A stretch of 60,303 nt of DNA from Saccoglossus kowalevskii (taxonomy: Eukaryota > Hemichordata > Enteropneusta > Harrimaniidae), in assembly GCF_000003605.2 (NCBI RefSeq), contig NW_003109081.1:115118-175420 (forward strand), in the 5' to 3' direction. The position numbers and the translations under genes were made by a program. This document shows, one piece after another, positions 1 to 10,885 of this stretch (position 1 is the first letter of the stretch; the number at the start of each line of letters is the position of its first letter). The notes below the pieces were generated by a model that saw only the letters and a list, made by a program, of their open reading frames with translations, had not been told where the DNA came from and made no database searches.

Positions 1-290
1 TCCAATTATCCCGAAATAGTTCCAATTGTGTTAGGGGTAATCTTGTTACACTGTTCAGGGGAGTCTCAACAACCATCCCAAAGTACCGGTTTCTGAGAGT
101 TTTCGCCTTTTGTTTTCACCGTGATAGTTGCCAAGTGGTGAAAAATCCCAGATGTTCGACCAAGAATAATGAGCAGCGCATGGTGTTATAGTACAAAATG
201 AAAAAAAAAACGTTCTTTTTGCACGAGAAGTGTACTGTGGCGTTAGGAAATGTGATGTTACAGTGTGGCTGTACATTTTATTTCTTATAG

Positions 291-1209
291 GCAGCTGCTA
301 TCGAAGAGTTCAAAACCAAAACATGTCCAGCAATTTATGGAGGGTTAGAGAAAATTCTCGTAGCGAACAATGGAGGAGATGGATACTACGTGGGAAATGA
401 GGTATATTTATCGATCACGTCGCCAGAAACTGCAATGTTGTATTTGGTTAAAAATATATAGTATTAAACGACACATTCTATCACATGTCGATACGGACAT
501 GACTGGACTGATTACATTCAAACTGCACACATACATAATATTATATATATGCACATCTATTTGTTTCAAAATCTTATTTTGTTTTAATGAATGTGGTTTT
601 AGTAGCGCCTTATCTCTGACATGGTTTAGCTGATTATGATCAAATTTTATACATGTTTATGTTCCAACTTTATTACTATAAACAAAACTATGTATCACCA
701 ATTTGATAACTAAGAGGGACTGCTTATTTTTAGCTTGTTTAAAAATGGGTTGTGGGAATGTCAACACATCAATATGATACATTGTTAAAAAGTACTTGCT
801 GCATAAAATTGGGAATAACGTTAAGGAATTTAAAAAAATGCTCATAATAAAATACGACAGGTAAATATGTATCATGTCGTATGGCTTTAGTAACTGAAAT
901 TATGATATTATTCAATGGAATTCGGAGCGTAATTAAAGTGGAAACAATATCATGTTACTCGAATTAACATTTTAAACACCAAATATGAACTCAGGAGCAC
1001 ATATCCTATAACTGTAATAACATTGGATGTTCCCTTATTTGCAGGTGACATTAGCAGACACTACGCTTATTATGGCGGAAGACATTACAAAGAGGATGAA
1101 TCCCCAAGTATTAGACAACTATCCAAAACAGAAGGCTCTAACGGAACGGGTCCTAGCATTGCCAAAAATTGCAGATTGGATAAGGAAGAGACCACAGACT
1201 GATCACTAA
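291..1209 (+). CDS. Sigma-class glutathione S-transferase, 3' end only (gene A')
   Basis: These are the last two exons of a GST whose 5' part lies left of the window. The first is 291-401 (acceptor TTATAG, 37 codons, donor GTATAT), the second 1045-1209 (acceptor TTTGCAG, 54 codons plus TAA). They encode the C-terminal helical domain, including the NNGGDGYYVGNE stretch and the ending WIRKRPQTDH typical of sigma GSTs. The family conjugates glutathione to electrophiles or isomerises prostaglandin H2 in the cytosol. The mirror gene on the minus strand (20758-24364) has matching exons. The first of these exons differs from its partner by one residue in 37, the second by about 12 in 54. Bases 1-290 and 402-1044 are intron. 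An AATAAA follows the stop by 66 bases. Confidence 0.9.
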
Positions 1210-1274
1210 TTATTGTAAAGACAGTCTTTCAGGGATTCAAGTATATCATTCATGTATTGTGGCGTTGTCTTGGA

Positions 1275-1280
1275 AATAAA
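1275..1280 (+). terminator. Polyadenylation signal of GST A'
   Basis: AATAAA lies 66 bases after the stop codon of the partial GST. The mirrored gene has the same hexamer 70 bases after its stop, so the signal predates the duplication. Confidence 0.6.
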
Positions 1281-1864
1281 GATCAAAGATACCCAGTCAT
1301 TTACATTCGCAATTATTAAATCGCGACGTTCTTAGTTATAATATTGAATTACACAGTAATACCATATTTGGAGGTTATTCGCGGCAACCTAGAAATACCG
1401 TGCAATATATTTTAGTTTGTTCCGAATAGTCTTTCCAGCATTAATTTTTCTGAAAATATTACACACATTTTCACGCGAGAACAATGTAACGTGCCACAGC
1501 TCAAGTAACGATACATTCGCAGGCCAGAGATGTTGTGTGATCCTGGGAAAAGCAGCATTTATATTTTTCCAAGTGCGTATTTCGAGAAACAAATGCCAAT
1601 ATTGCTTGAGCAATGCGACACGTTATCTCCAGTATTACCTGTGAATGACCTCTTTGTCATATTAGCAACAACATTTCTGTATCAGCACAAACATTGCGTA
1701 ACTGGCCACTAAAGAGAGTAAGAGTTTGAAAAATCATAGCATCCGAAACCCCTGAGAGCACAATGCGCGTGTATAATGAATTATTTCTAAAACTAGCGAA
1801 TGTTAAGCAACTTTTGAGTTCTTGCAAAAACTCAATAAATTTGCAAATAATTTTGAATTATCCA

Positions 1865-1867
1865 TTG
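1865..1867 (-). other. Empty target site of the right-arm MITE
   Basis: Read on the minus strand, the left arm runs ..GCTGGCTG CAA TGGATAATTC... The right arm runs ..TTGGCTG TAA, then a 729-bp element, then TAATGAATAATTC. The left arm therefore keeps the uninterrupted site, with a single trinucleotide where the right arm has a duplicated TAA. Confidence 0.8.
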
Positions 1868-2384
1868 CAGCCAGCACTTTTGCCAGCATGGAGATGGATC
1901 AGCCAACTCTTCTTTAAAAGTAAATCAAGTGAGCTATCTGGGCAATATTAATATGTCTCACGCAAAATCGAATCAACTATTTATTGAAAGGAATATATGT
2001 AAATACATCTGTCTAATATTACCTTGTCCAAATTTACCATTACCACAACTACAGTATTAAGTTCTTGGTAGCAAATTATAACATTTTGCATTCCAGTTTT
2101 GTTTGCAAGCATATTTGAAAGGTTTCAATAGTATTCAAAATACGATTCGTCACTCATTACCCACAAAGGCATATGAGTTCAAGTATTAGAATTACTCACA
2201 AACAGAATGTTGGGATTTACTGATCTGCATGCCAATACTCGTGCTCGTTGCACCGTACAACACATACTTGTTTTAAAAACAAAAAGTCTCATAAAACGAT
2301 GGTCGAAGCCTGTATCACTTATCTCACAATATCGCAGCAGGAACACACAGGGTACTCAGTAGAAATGGTGGTCTCAAACTGTTA

Positions 2385-2985
2385 TCAGGGGGAAAATCTT
2401 CTCCTCTATGGTTCTCCACACATGTCAGGGGGGAATCTCGTCTCGTCTCTATATCTCGTCCCCTTGAGGTGTGGGATCGGGAAAGTCACTTAAACTTTAC
2501 AGATAAATAGACGCACACAACAAGATACGTTTCAACTTTCGTCTTAATCGGTCAGTCGAGCACTGTACAAGACACAGCGCCCTGGGGAAAAGTCCCCAAA
2601 GACTATCGCAAGGCTGACCCAAGACTCTCTCTAGGCTGCATCAAGACTCGCCCCAAGATTCTCCAGGACTGGACTGCCTCTGTCCCTGTGTACTCGCCAA
2701 GACCAACTAAAAACAACTTTATTCATTTTCAAAACATTAACCAATTACAAAGCAGTAAAAAGACTCTAGGGCGTAACCTTCAATCATAAAGCCAATCACA
2801 CCAAGTACTGAACACGTCATATTTTTTGATTAATCGTTCACTACATTAATAATTGCAAATACTGTCAGAAATAGTAGTCCGAATAGCGACGGTTATCTCA
2901 TAATTAGTTCCAAATCACTGAACCGAGTTCCGTCCAGAACATCGCATGGCCTAAACGATGCCAGACATAACACAGTCATTCCATT
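2385..2985 (+). mobile_element. Dispersed element, copy 1 (about 600 bp)
   Basis: This stretch matches the reverse complement of about 55225-55762 over its whole length. Matching blocks include the G-run start near 2385, ACACATGTCA near 2420, the block around CCAACTA..CATTTTCAAAA..TTAACCAATTAC at 2700-2750, GATTAATCGTTCAC at 2828, and GTCCAGA..CATCGCATG..CCTAAACGATG..AGACATAAC at 2930-2972. It has no long open reading frame, so it is non-autonomous or decayed. It is absent from the right arm, but that arm lacks the entire surrounding interval, so insertion after the duplication is likely and not proven. The exact ends are uncertain. Confidence 0.75.
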
Positions 2986-3133
2986 TGTAATCAGCTAATT
3001 AAGTCGATTAACAGATACGCAAAAACAAATTCATCACACTGTCCTCAGTCTGTCCAATAAATGGTCCAGATTCAGGGACACCACCTCGGTTACCATATGA
3101 GCCAAACAGAATGTGGTCTTGCCAGCAGCTATC

Positions 3134-3440
3134 TCACGTAGGCAACTCAGGGTTTAAGGTAATATGGCAAAACATAAAATAAAGGATGCTGTCAACCACC
3201 TTTATGATAGTTATCACACGCCAATGCACACAGTTTATTCCTCTGATTCCGTGCACACTTCTATTTGCAGGGTTTGAGGTAATATGACAAAAACATAAAA
3301 TAAAGGATGCTGACAACCTGTCAACCACCTTTATAACAGTTATCACACGGCAATGCACACAGTATCTTCCTCTGATTCCAGGCACACTTCTATTTGCATG
3401 GTTTGAGGTAATATGAGAAAATAAATAAAAAAAGGATGCT
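3134..3440 (-). repeat. 129-bp tandem repeat, left-arm array (about 2.4 units)
   Basis: The core GGTTTGAGGTAATATG followed by an AAAATAAAGGATGCT block recurs near 3145, 3280 and 3405. It is the reverse complement of the units at 19186-19350 and 26453-27025. The array lies about 650 bases upstream of the sulfotransferase membrane exon, as in the other two copies. It also carries small indels, so no long frame survives here. Confidence 0.85.
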
Positions 3441-4080
3441 TACATAGAGCCCGCATGACGACTAGAAGCACGGAAAAAATAAGAACATAAAGCGATTAAC
3501 ATAAGTATCAGTTTCTGGGCATAGATGAATCATTGTAACGTAAAATTATTACTGTTTTCGTGCCGTAACCATCAAATGATACATCCACACAGTTTTCCGT
3601 ACACGTCCTTTTGCACACATGCCGCTAAATACCAGACAAACTAATCATGAAACTGAAGAATCTTTAAAAATTGGACTGTCATTTTGTAAAAGTCATTTCC
3701 CATGTACATGATTTATTCCATTCTAGTTGCATGTTTTGTTTTCCTATATTCTTCTTTCTGTATTCTTCTGTCCGGAACGTCGATGAATTTCGGGTATTAT
3801 TGTCTTTTGTTTATTATCCTATACTAACATGAGAAAACACGTTTAGCGTATTATTACATACAAAATGTACAGGCTGTTACGTGAGATACCATCGCGCATG
3901 CGCCCATTCATTACCTATAGTATCATCATATAATACACACATACATCTTTTGGTTCCTCATTCGATTCAGGTTTAGGGTGTTACTGGCAAAATGCAAACC
4001 AGGTAATGTAGTATTTTAATGGTGACAACTCTTTGCTGGCGTTCCGTTCTGTTGCATAATTGGTGATAATTATTGAAAAG

Positions 4081-7000
4081 ATGAAGATGTCGAGTTGGAA
4101 CAATTGTTAAACACAAGTTATTGTATTGTATGTAGGACAACTAAACGATGTATTGCGGTCACTACTATATCAATTATTTTGCTGTATATGGGAGTGTATA
4201 TGATATTGAATCACAAATCTGGTTACACAGGCCGACATGTATTGGAGATTACAAAGAACTCATGGAGGTATGTAACAGCACAGTCACTCTCCTAGTAGAG
4301 TGACTGTGGTAACAGCGACAGTCGTTTTTCGTAACTGATGGCAGAAAATAATCTCGCTGCAAGCAATCAATTATGTATGATATTTAAGAAACGTAATACT
4401 ACTATACAAAGAAACAAATGCTATGGTGGGCATTTTATTAAGCAGCGACATTTCTACTAATAGCATTATGTGTCGTATTTCGATTGCATTATAGCGGTTC
4501 CAGGAATTATATTCGGACAGTCATTTATCAAAATCGGCTGTAGCTTCGCAAAATACTTGTGTGCTCTGTTGCCACATGTTTGACTAAGTTAGTTGTGCAG
4601 CAAACAATTTGCCGAATAATGTGTAGCCCTGGTTTATTTCAGTGAGCGGTATCATTTTAAAGCGGAGGGGTCGTCTCCCGCGCAATGGCACACTATGGCA
4701 CCTGACGCATGCGCAGATGGGATTCTCCCGCTTTAATACAGGGCGAACCAACTCTACTCGGTGTTCCACCATATATTTTATCGAGTATCTGAAAGCGCAG
4801 AAATCGACGCTTAGAGCGACGGTACGGTAGTATTCAGTTCTACATTTGTGATCGGTATAATCTGCCGTCATTTTTACTTATCGTGAGGGCATCGAAGCAG
4901 ATTAAAAATAGCGGTATAAACGGACATTATACTGAACATGAAGCAGTTTCCTAACTGGACTTGCAGGCTGTCAAATGTGGTATGAGGTATCTGACAAATG
5001 CTCTACATGCAACAAATTATATAAACATAGTAAAACGGGTACGAGAGGGTGTTCAAAGTGTAGTAATACGTTTCCGATGTCAAATATATACTGAACTTGC
5101 ACTATGAAGCGAGAGAGGTCAACCACTCTAGTGTTTTAGATGGCGCATCAAACGATTCGAATTCTTTAAAGAAGGATAAGGCATACACACGAACGAAGTC
5201 GGCCATGTACTCGCCGACACTGCTGATAGATAAGTGCGGATTACACAAAGAAACCCTATTCGATATGTGTGCAGCAACGCAGACCAATTCACTGTCCCAA
5301 ATCAATACCCCTGAATTCAACACGACAGACGTGTTTGCATATCGATTCAACAAGTCTGCCATTATCGAAGCCGTTACTGAATACACCGGTATATCGTTTT
5401 AAACCATGACCAAGACGTCACACTATTGTATTATTCAGTTATGAAACCACCTGCAAAGATTTTCAGAACGGAGAGTATTTTCTATTGAACATTTTGATCA
5501 TGGCCGTTCATCCATGACGCCTGTTTTTGATCTGAAAGTTAAATTGCAACCTTCTTTTTCTAGTGGCAATACTCGGGACACAATACCGGTCCCCTTAGAT
5601 CGTTCAAGCTATGAACTGGTATCTCATATGTCTGAAATAAGTGGGTGAGTATTATTGAATGAAAAAAGCTCTTGGTAATACATGTATGTTTCAAGTTTTC
5701 TGCTTGTCACTCAGTCGTTCGTACACCACCACACACATACAGATACCCTTTTGTCTTTATAATGCTGACAAGACGATGAAGAAATGTGTAGAGCCAGTAA
5801 ATATTGAGGTTGATTTCTGGCTTACCGGAATTTTATATACATATTTATGTGAATTTCTATGAATAATGAAGTTCTACTGTTTCATCTATATTATGTAACT
5901 AACCAGAATTTTCAGCGGGGGTTTTCAGATTGCGATCAAAATTTATGCCAGTTATGTGGCTGTCGACGCCCATCAACGTGTATAAGCTGGATGAGCTGTT
6001 AGTATTTCAAAATAGTCCCCAAACCTGTTATTCGATATTGATTCAAATGACCCATTATAAGCAGTTATGTTTATTCTTGGCAATCGTGGGAGTAAGCAGC
6101 GAGACAGTTGAAAACGAGTCAATTGTCTGACATCATTGTCGCCAGTGTTTGCGTATCGTACGCAATTGTAGGATTTTCGATCACAGCTGCCAATATAAAC
6201 AAAAAATAAACATGTACAGAAAATAAATATGAATATTAGCTGATTGCATGTAAAGTTCTAGCCTATTTACAACATTCGGTCGATTTTCACGGTAAAAAAA
6301 GCTCTTAGCCTTCGTTGTTGGCGCTATAACAATTTAGGCATCCGAGTTGCATAGGGGGAACAGTGCAATCTGCCATGGGTTTTTGTGTACTGAATTCGGA
6401 AAGTGGTAAAAATATCAAACATGGCTGACTGATTGTCTGATTTTTTTTATGTGCATTTTCATTTCATTTCGATTTTTAGTGGCGAATCGTCCGAAAACAT
6501 AGCATATTTTGTCCTCTCGAATATTTTCTACAATATAACGCAACTATTAATATTGTACTTGGTCATTGGTAGTCGGTGCTTCCGCTGTACTGTCTGAGTG
6601 CATACTTTGAGATATTCTCGTAATAACCTTTTAGTATACACCATAGGAATGCCGAAATCCAAAATCAGCGAAATTCTTTGTGTAGAGTCCCTGGTGGCAG
6701 CCATGTTTTTTTTATTATTAGATGACGCTTACGCGCGTAATCATTCCATATTTGGAACCCGCATTTCCTAATATGATGAAAATACCCCGTAAAAGGCTGT
6801 AACTTATGGCCTTACGGTGACAGATGTATAATACTAATATACATGTCTTTTAAGGTCTATGATTCGCGGTATTAGTTAAATGCTCAATGTAATCCGTCTT
6901 AGAGATCGAATAGTAGTTTTAATAACGGCAATGTTATGTGAGTCAATTTGAATTTGAGTAGCGATGCTTCTGATTCTTGTTTTTTTCAACAGAAATACCT

Positions 7001-8001
7001 TCCCTCATGACATTGTGATTACCAAAGCGGAGAAGAAGAGACATCAGCTTCCAGTTACTCCGTACCCAATTGTTAACATAACTGCGTTTGTACCGAACTT
7101 TTTCACTAAACTCGATCCAAAAAATGCAAGGAGGTACCTGAATAACGACACCATAACTGTATTTGTGCATCACAATAAAGCCGGGGGTACTTACATGCGA
7201 CGATGTCTCGACGAAACAAATAAAGTGATGCAAGACAAACGCACCTACAATTTATTATCATGGGGTCATATTTTTCCATGGTATGCTCAACGGAAATTAA
7301 GAAATGGATCTCCCCGTAATGAAAGATACATCGTTGGCGAAGCTACATTTGGAATATGTGAAACTTATCGAGGGAACAAATCTTGTTCATATTTAACGAT
7401 GCTGAGGGAGCCGTATGATCGCATTTTGTCTCTCTATGACCATTGTCATAATAAACCAGATGACTGGATATGTTCCCCGTGGGACATCGATAACATAACC
7501 GTCAACGAATTGGCAATATATACTGGAAGCTTTTTTTTCCAACAACTTTTGTTCAACATTGATATCTGTAACACGGAAAACACAACAAAGGCATTCAAAG
7601 CGTATTCACAAATAGACAAAGTGGTTAACCCGGAACAAACCCGTTGTGTGCATAAAATAAAGGCCTATCTCAATTACTACTTAGATATGAAGCAGAGAAA
7701 TGAACTTCTACAGTACGTTCTTGATAATTTAGAGAATTGGTTTACTGTCATCGGTATGCAAGATGAATATTCTCTGAGTTTGAAGATGTTGGAGAAGGCA
7801 TATGGCTTGCCAATTTACAAAACTTGCAACGGCAATGTCACTATGAAACATGCAAATCGAGCGCCTATAAGAGTCGAATATATGAAAAGTCTTAAAGCTG
7901 ACCCTCGTGTTTACGAAGCTCTGTATTACGATATACGCATTTTCGAAGAGGCGCGGAGAATTTTTGACGAACAAAAAACAAAATTGTTAGGCTCATATTA
8001 G
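4081..8001 (+). CDS. Golgi-type membrane sulfotransferase, left-arm copy (two exons recognised)
   Basis: Exon 4081-4267 encodes a short acidic N-terminus, a transmembrane signal anchor (CIAVTTISIILLYMGVYMIL) and the start of a stem. It ends in phase 2 (tgg ag, donor GTATGT). Exon 6993-8001, after the acceptor TTTTTTTCAACAG, needs exactly two bases to complete its first codon, so the two exons splice in frame. The catalytic exon holds VHHNKAGGT (5'-phosphosulfate-binding loop) and LREPYDRILSLY (3'-phosphate-binding element with Arg and Ser), plus NIT and NDT glycosylation sites. The family moves sulfate from PAPS to carbohydrate in the Golgi lumen; the acceptor cannot be told. The membrane frame has no ATG before the anchor and meets a TGA at 4074, so the start is unresolved: an upstream exon is likely, and 4081 is a guess. 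AATAAA is at 8091. Confidence 0.82.
5067..5402 (+). CDS. Unrecognised open frame of about 112 codons inside the sulfotransferase intron
   Basis: An open frame runs from just after a stop at 5064 to TAA at 5400. It contains phrases such as DGASNDSNS, CGLHKETLFDM and EAVTEYTGISF. It has no ATG near its start and I see no clear acceptor. Reverse-strand relatives lie at 17101-17441 and 24856-25189. Among the three, one indel is a whole six bases (in frame), and many changes keep the reading frame, which hints at a coding past. The other two copies are frameshifted near their ends. I do not recognise the family. It could be a remnant exon of a different gene carried by the duplication. Confidence 0.35.
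   Translation, partial: YVSDVKYILNLHYEAREVNHSSVLDGASNDSNSLKKDKAYTRTKSAMYSPTLLIDKCGLHKETLFDMCAATQTNSLSQINTPEFNTTDVFAYRFNKSAIIEAVTEYTGISF
6585..6830 (+). repeat. Dispersed repeat family R2, copy in the sulfotransferase intron
   Basis: It starts near TACTGTCTGAGTGCATACTT, runs through GGAATGCC..GAAATCCAAAAT, GAGTCC..GGTGGCAG.CATGTTT and GACGCTTACGCGCGTAATCAT, and ends near CTTACGGTGACA. Related pieces lie at 44570-44815 (with an inverted part) and 50618-50715 (head only). The right-arm intron passes through the corresponding place (about 15860-15960) without it, so it is specific to the left arm. Confidence 0.75.
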
Positions 8002-8090
8002 AATTCTCATTAAAATTGATGATACTTAATTTTGCATTATGATAATTTATTTCTTTACTCTTGTTTTGATAGATAGATTGATTTTAATTT

Positions 8091-8096
8091 AATAAA
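8091..8096 (+). terminator. Polyadenylation signal of the left sulfotransferase
   Basis: AATAAA lies 90 bases after the stop codon. The same TTTAATTTAATAAAGTAG context is mirrored at 14609-14614. Confidence 0.6.
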
Positions 8097-9716
8097 GTAG
8101 CTGGAATTTGGCGACTGACAATTAAAAAACTTTACCACACAAGCATACACATATTTTATTGTAATGAAAATTGTGAATTTGAGTTCTTGATTAGACGATA
8201 AGAGGCTGTAAATAAATTGGTCATGTTTTAGAAATGGAATAGGTGTATATTTCATTTGACATGTATTTTACTTGACCTGACATCAAAATATTCTGGCTTA
8301 ATACAGTACTCAAATATACAAAAATAAACGATAATGATATGTTTGGTAAACTGTTTTGGCCTACCTGAAACCAACTTAAATAAGCCGTTATAACCTGACT
8401 ATTACGCACCATTGGAAACTTAATATTTCTTTCGTCAGATTACATTACATTAATAGACAATAATCTGCTAGTTAGAGATTATTTTATGTTTCATTCATTT
8501 TGGGAATCATATTGCTCCAACTCCAAAATGAATAAAATATGGAATTATATGTTACATTTTGTGGAAATGAATTGCGCGGCTTACAACATTATAATATACT
8601 GTTGATTCTAAGCAAAGGTTTATAGATGATATTGAATTATAAACAATGATTAAAGTCTATAACACAGCGAAGAAAGAAAGTAAAATTCAATTTCTAACTG
8701 TTAACCTTAACTTAAGTCATTAATTTTCTTAACTTACCTAATGGCTGTGAAGTTTTGAATGATTTGTCATAATTTAAATGCCGAATGAATGCACACCAGA
8801 TTTTATGCTAGTGTCGTGGCATATATCAAATTTGTATTGGTTTTTCGTCGTATATATGTGTGACAGTGACAGCAACGCAGTGACCATCAAGTTATATTGG
8901 TACCCATTACATCAGTACAGTTATGCATGGCGTCTATTTATCAACTAGATCTGGGTTGGAGCTTTTTGGCAGTTACCTCGACATAATATATTGTAAAAGA
9001 ATAATAAAAATTAAGCAATACAAAGATAATATAGAGACAGGAAGTTAAGCCGTTTTTTATATGCAGTATGCTACTCATTAAAAATAACATTCAACAATAA
9101 AAATATAATTTCATTGGTATAGAAATATTGAAACACACATGCATACATTACCTTTCTTCGTTGAACATCTCGACAATTGTGAATGAAATAAATGAGATAA
9201 AATTTCAAGAAGGAAGAAGTATTACTGTTTCATTTTCTACTTTGGGAACTTAGAATAATATATATATTTAGACAACTATCAAGAAATTATTAAATAACTG
9301 TAAAGTGATTATCTAAAGCACCGTTAGTATTAGATTAGGTGTGTGATCACTATTATTAATCAGTGTAAACATGTTTTGATGAAAATATGAATGAAAGTCA
9401 CTCGTAGACATACATAACTAAATGTTTTTTATGTCTGACATCAAGCATTAAAAACTATCATCTGATACAAGCTTACGTTGGTCAGGCAACCAGGCTAACT
9501 GTGTTGCCAATAGTCCATGTATATGTGAATCATGAAGGTGTATTGTTGCATATTGAATACAACTGTTTTGATCAATTATACTGATAATACGCCCTAAGAA
9601 TAACAACTGACCTCAACAGTATTGCGTTCATGAGTCTTCAGTACTACGGCCATGATAAACATTGCACTGAGCATTGCGTTCTTGTAAATAGAGAACGCCA
9701 GAATAAAATCTGAAAT

Positions 9717-9738
9717 ATTCATATATATATATATGAAT
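9717..9738. repeat. Perfect AT palindrome at the inner edge of the left arm
   Basis: ATTC, then seven AT dinucleotides, then GAAT make a 22-bp perfect palindrome exactly where homology to the right arm stops (CCAGAATAAAATCTGAAAT is the last shared block). Confidence 0.8.
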
Positions 9739-10394
9739 GTCTTCATTATGACATTGGTTGCATGTCCCAGGATGCAATATTGTTTCAGTTTATATATAGC
9801 CATCCCTTGCCCAATGTCTTCATAGCTTCATAGTAGTACAGGTTTCTCTCTCCTATCTGCAACAGTTATGCATGTTGATGAGGTCAGACGACCTCACTCC
9901 ATGAACCCCAAACCCTGTGACCAATACATATGAAAATGAATACATAAGATCAATCTGACAACACACCACGCGTAATTACACAATTTTAATTTTCACAGAC
10001 TCGAAAATGGCAGACAAACCACTTTAGTGATTAAAATTGATATTTCTCGTAAAGTCTGTTGCTATAGTTTTTATATACAAAATATCAAGTTGATTGGTTA
10101 AAGCACTCATGAGAAACAAATATTTGGTAATTTTTGTCAAAAATCAAAGATGATGTCAAAAACTCGTGATTGACTTATTTTTCTCGTAAAATACCTTGAC
10201 CATGCATGCCCAATATCAAGTTAATCGGTAAAAACAAATACACTAGTTTTTTTTGCAACTTGTGATAAAAATCTAAGATGGTGGCAATATAATTCAATGA
10301 ATGCAACAACTAGAATCGACTTATGCTTTAGACCTGCAGCATCAAGCGTATGGTTTACAAATATTACACATAAATGTGCCCGCAATAGTTAAGG

Positions 10395-10885
10395 GAAAGC
10401 GCGAATGTTCTTCGTCGGTGGTGGCGCTATTAGTTATCCATGTCGCTTTTTCGAAGCTAATGGTAACTTACGTCTTTATTTATCTATACATGTAAATATT
10501 TTTGTGAATATTTACTACTCAGTATCTGTACATTATTTTTACAGATTATTCCATAAATTGTGTGCACGTTACGATTTTAGCACAACGAAAAAAACCATAT
10601 ATATAAGTATAAATATAAATTATATAACCACTAAATAACCGATTTGTTAGTGTTAATTGCCATTTAATAACTGTTCTGGTCGTTATGTCTTTATATAAAA
10701 ATGCGAAATAATTTATAGCTACATAATGCTTATATGCAAGTCTACCTTGTATTTATTAATTAGTTTATTTTCAAGCACAGTTAAAATTCAAAACTGTCTT
10801 GAGTAAAGTGAGCTACGTACCCAACCGCCTTAAAGTTGGTGTGGTCTCTTGAATACTGTAACGCTGCGAGGTCATAGAATAGAGA
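10395..10885 (+). repeat. Dispersed repeat R3, copy 1
   Basis: Shared with 27957-28605 in the same orientation: TTCGTCGGTGGTGGCGCTAT, then GGTAACTTACGTCTTTATTTAT, then AGTCTACCTTGTATTTATTA, then TTTTCAAGCAC.GTTAAAATT, ending near GTAACG..TCATAGAATAG. No terminal inverted repeat or coding potential is evident. Confidence 0.8.

Larger units (their letters stand above)
1..9720 (+). repeat. Left arm of a large inverted duplication
   Basis: This segment is matched in reverse orientation by about 13.05-22.0 kb. Anchors are GST exon 291-401 with 21892-22002, GST last exon 1045-1209 with 20758-20922, the sulfotransferase membrane exon ending at 4267 with the one ending at 18358, and sulfotransferase exon 6993-8001 with 14704-15712. 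Non-coding DNA also matches, for example 8880-8960 with 14170-14265, 9200-9420 with 13680-13920, and 9590-9715 with 13055-13175. The sums of paired coordinates drift from about 21967 to 23145, showing many indels between arms. The outer end of this arm lies outside the window. Confidence 0.93.

Noticed and set aside
4584-4871. 95-codon minus frame, and its mirror at 17631-17942
   Set aside because: The frames do not correspond between the mirrored copies, and indels differ, so it is non-coding duplicated DNA.
7729-7974. 81-codon antisense frame in the sulfotransferase exon (mirrored at 14731-14976)
   Set aside because: It is a shadow of the catalytic exon; its conservation follows from the sense gene.
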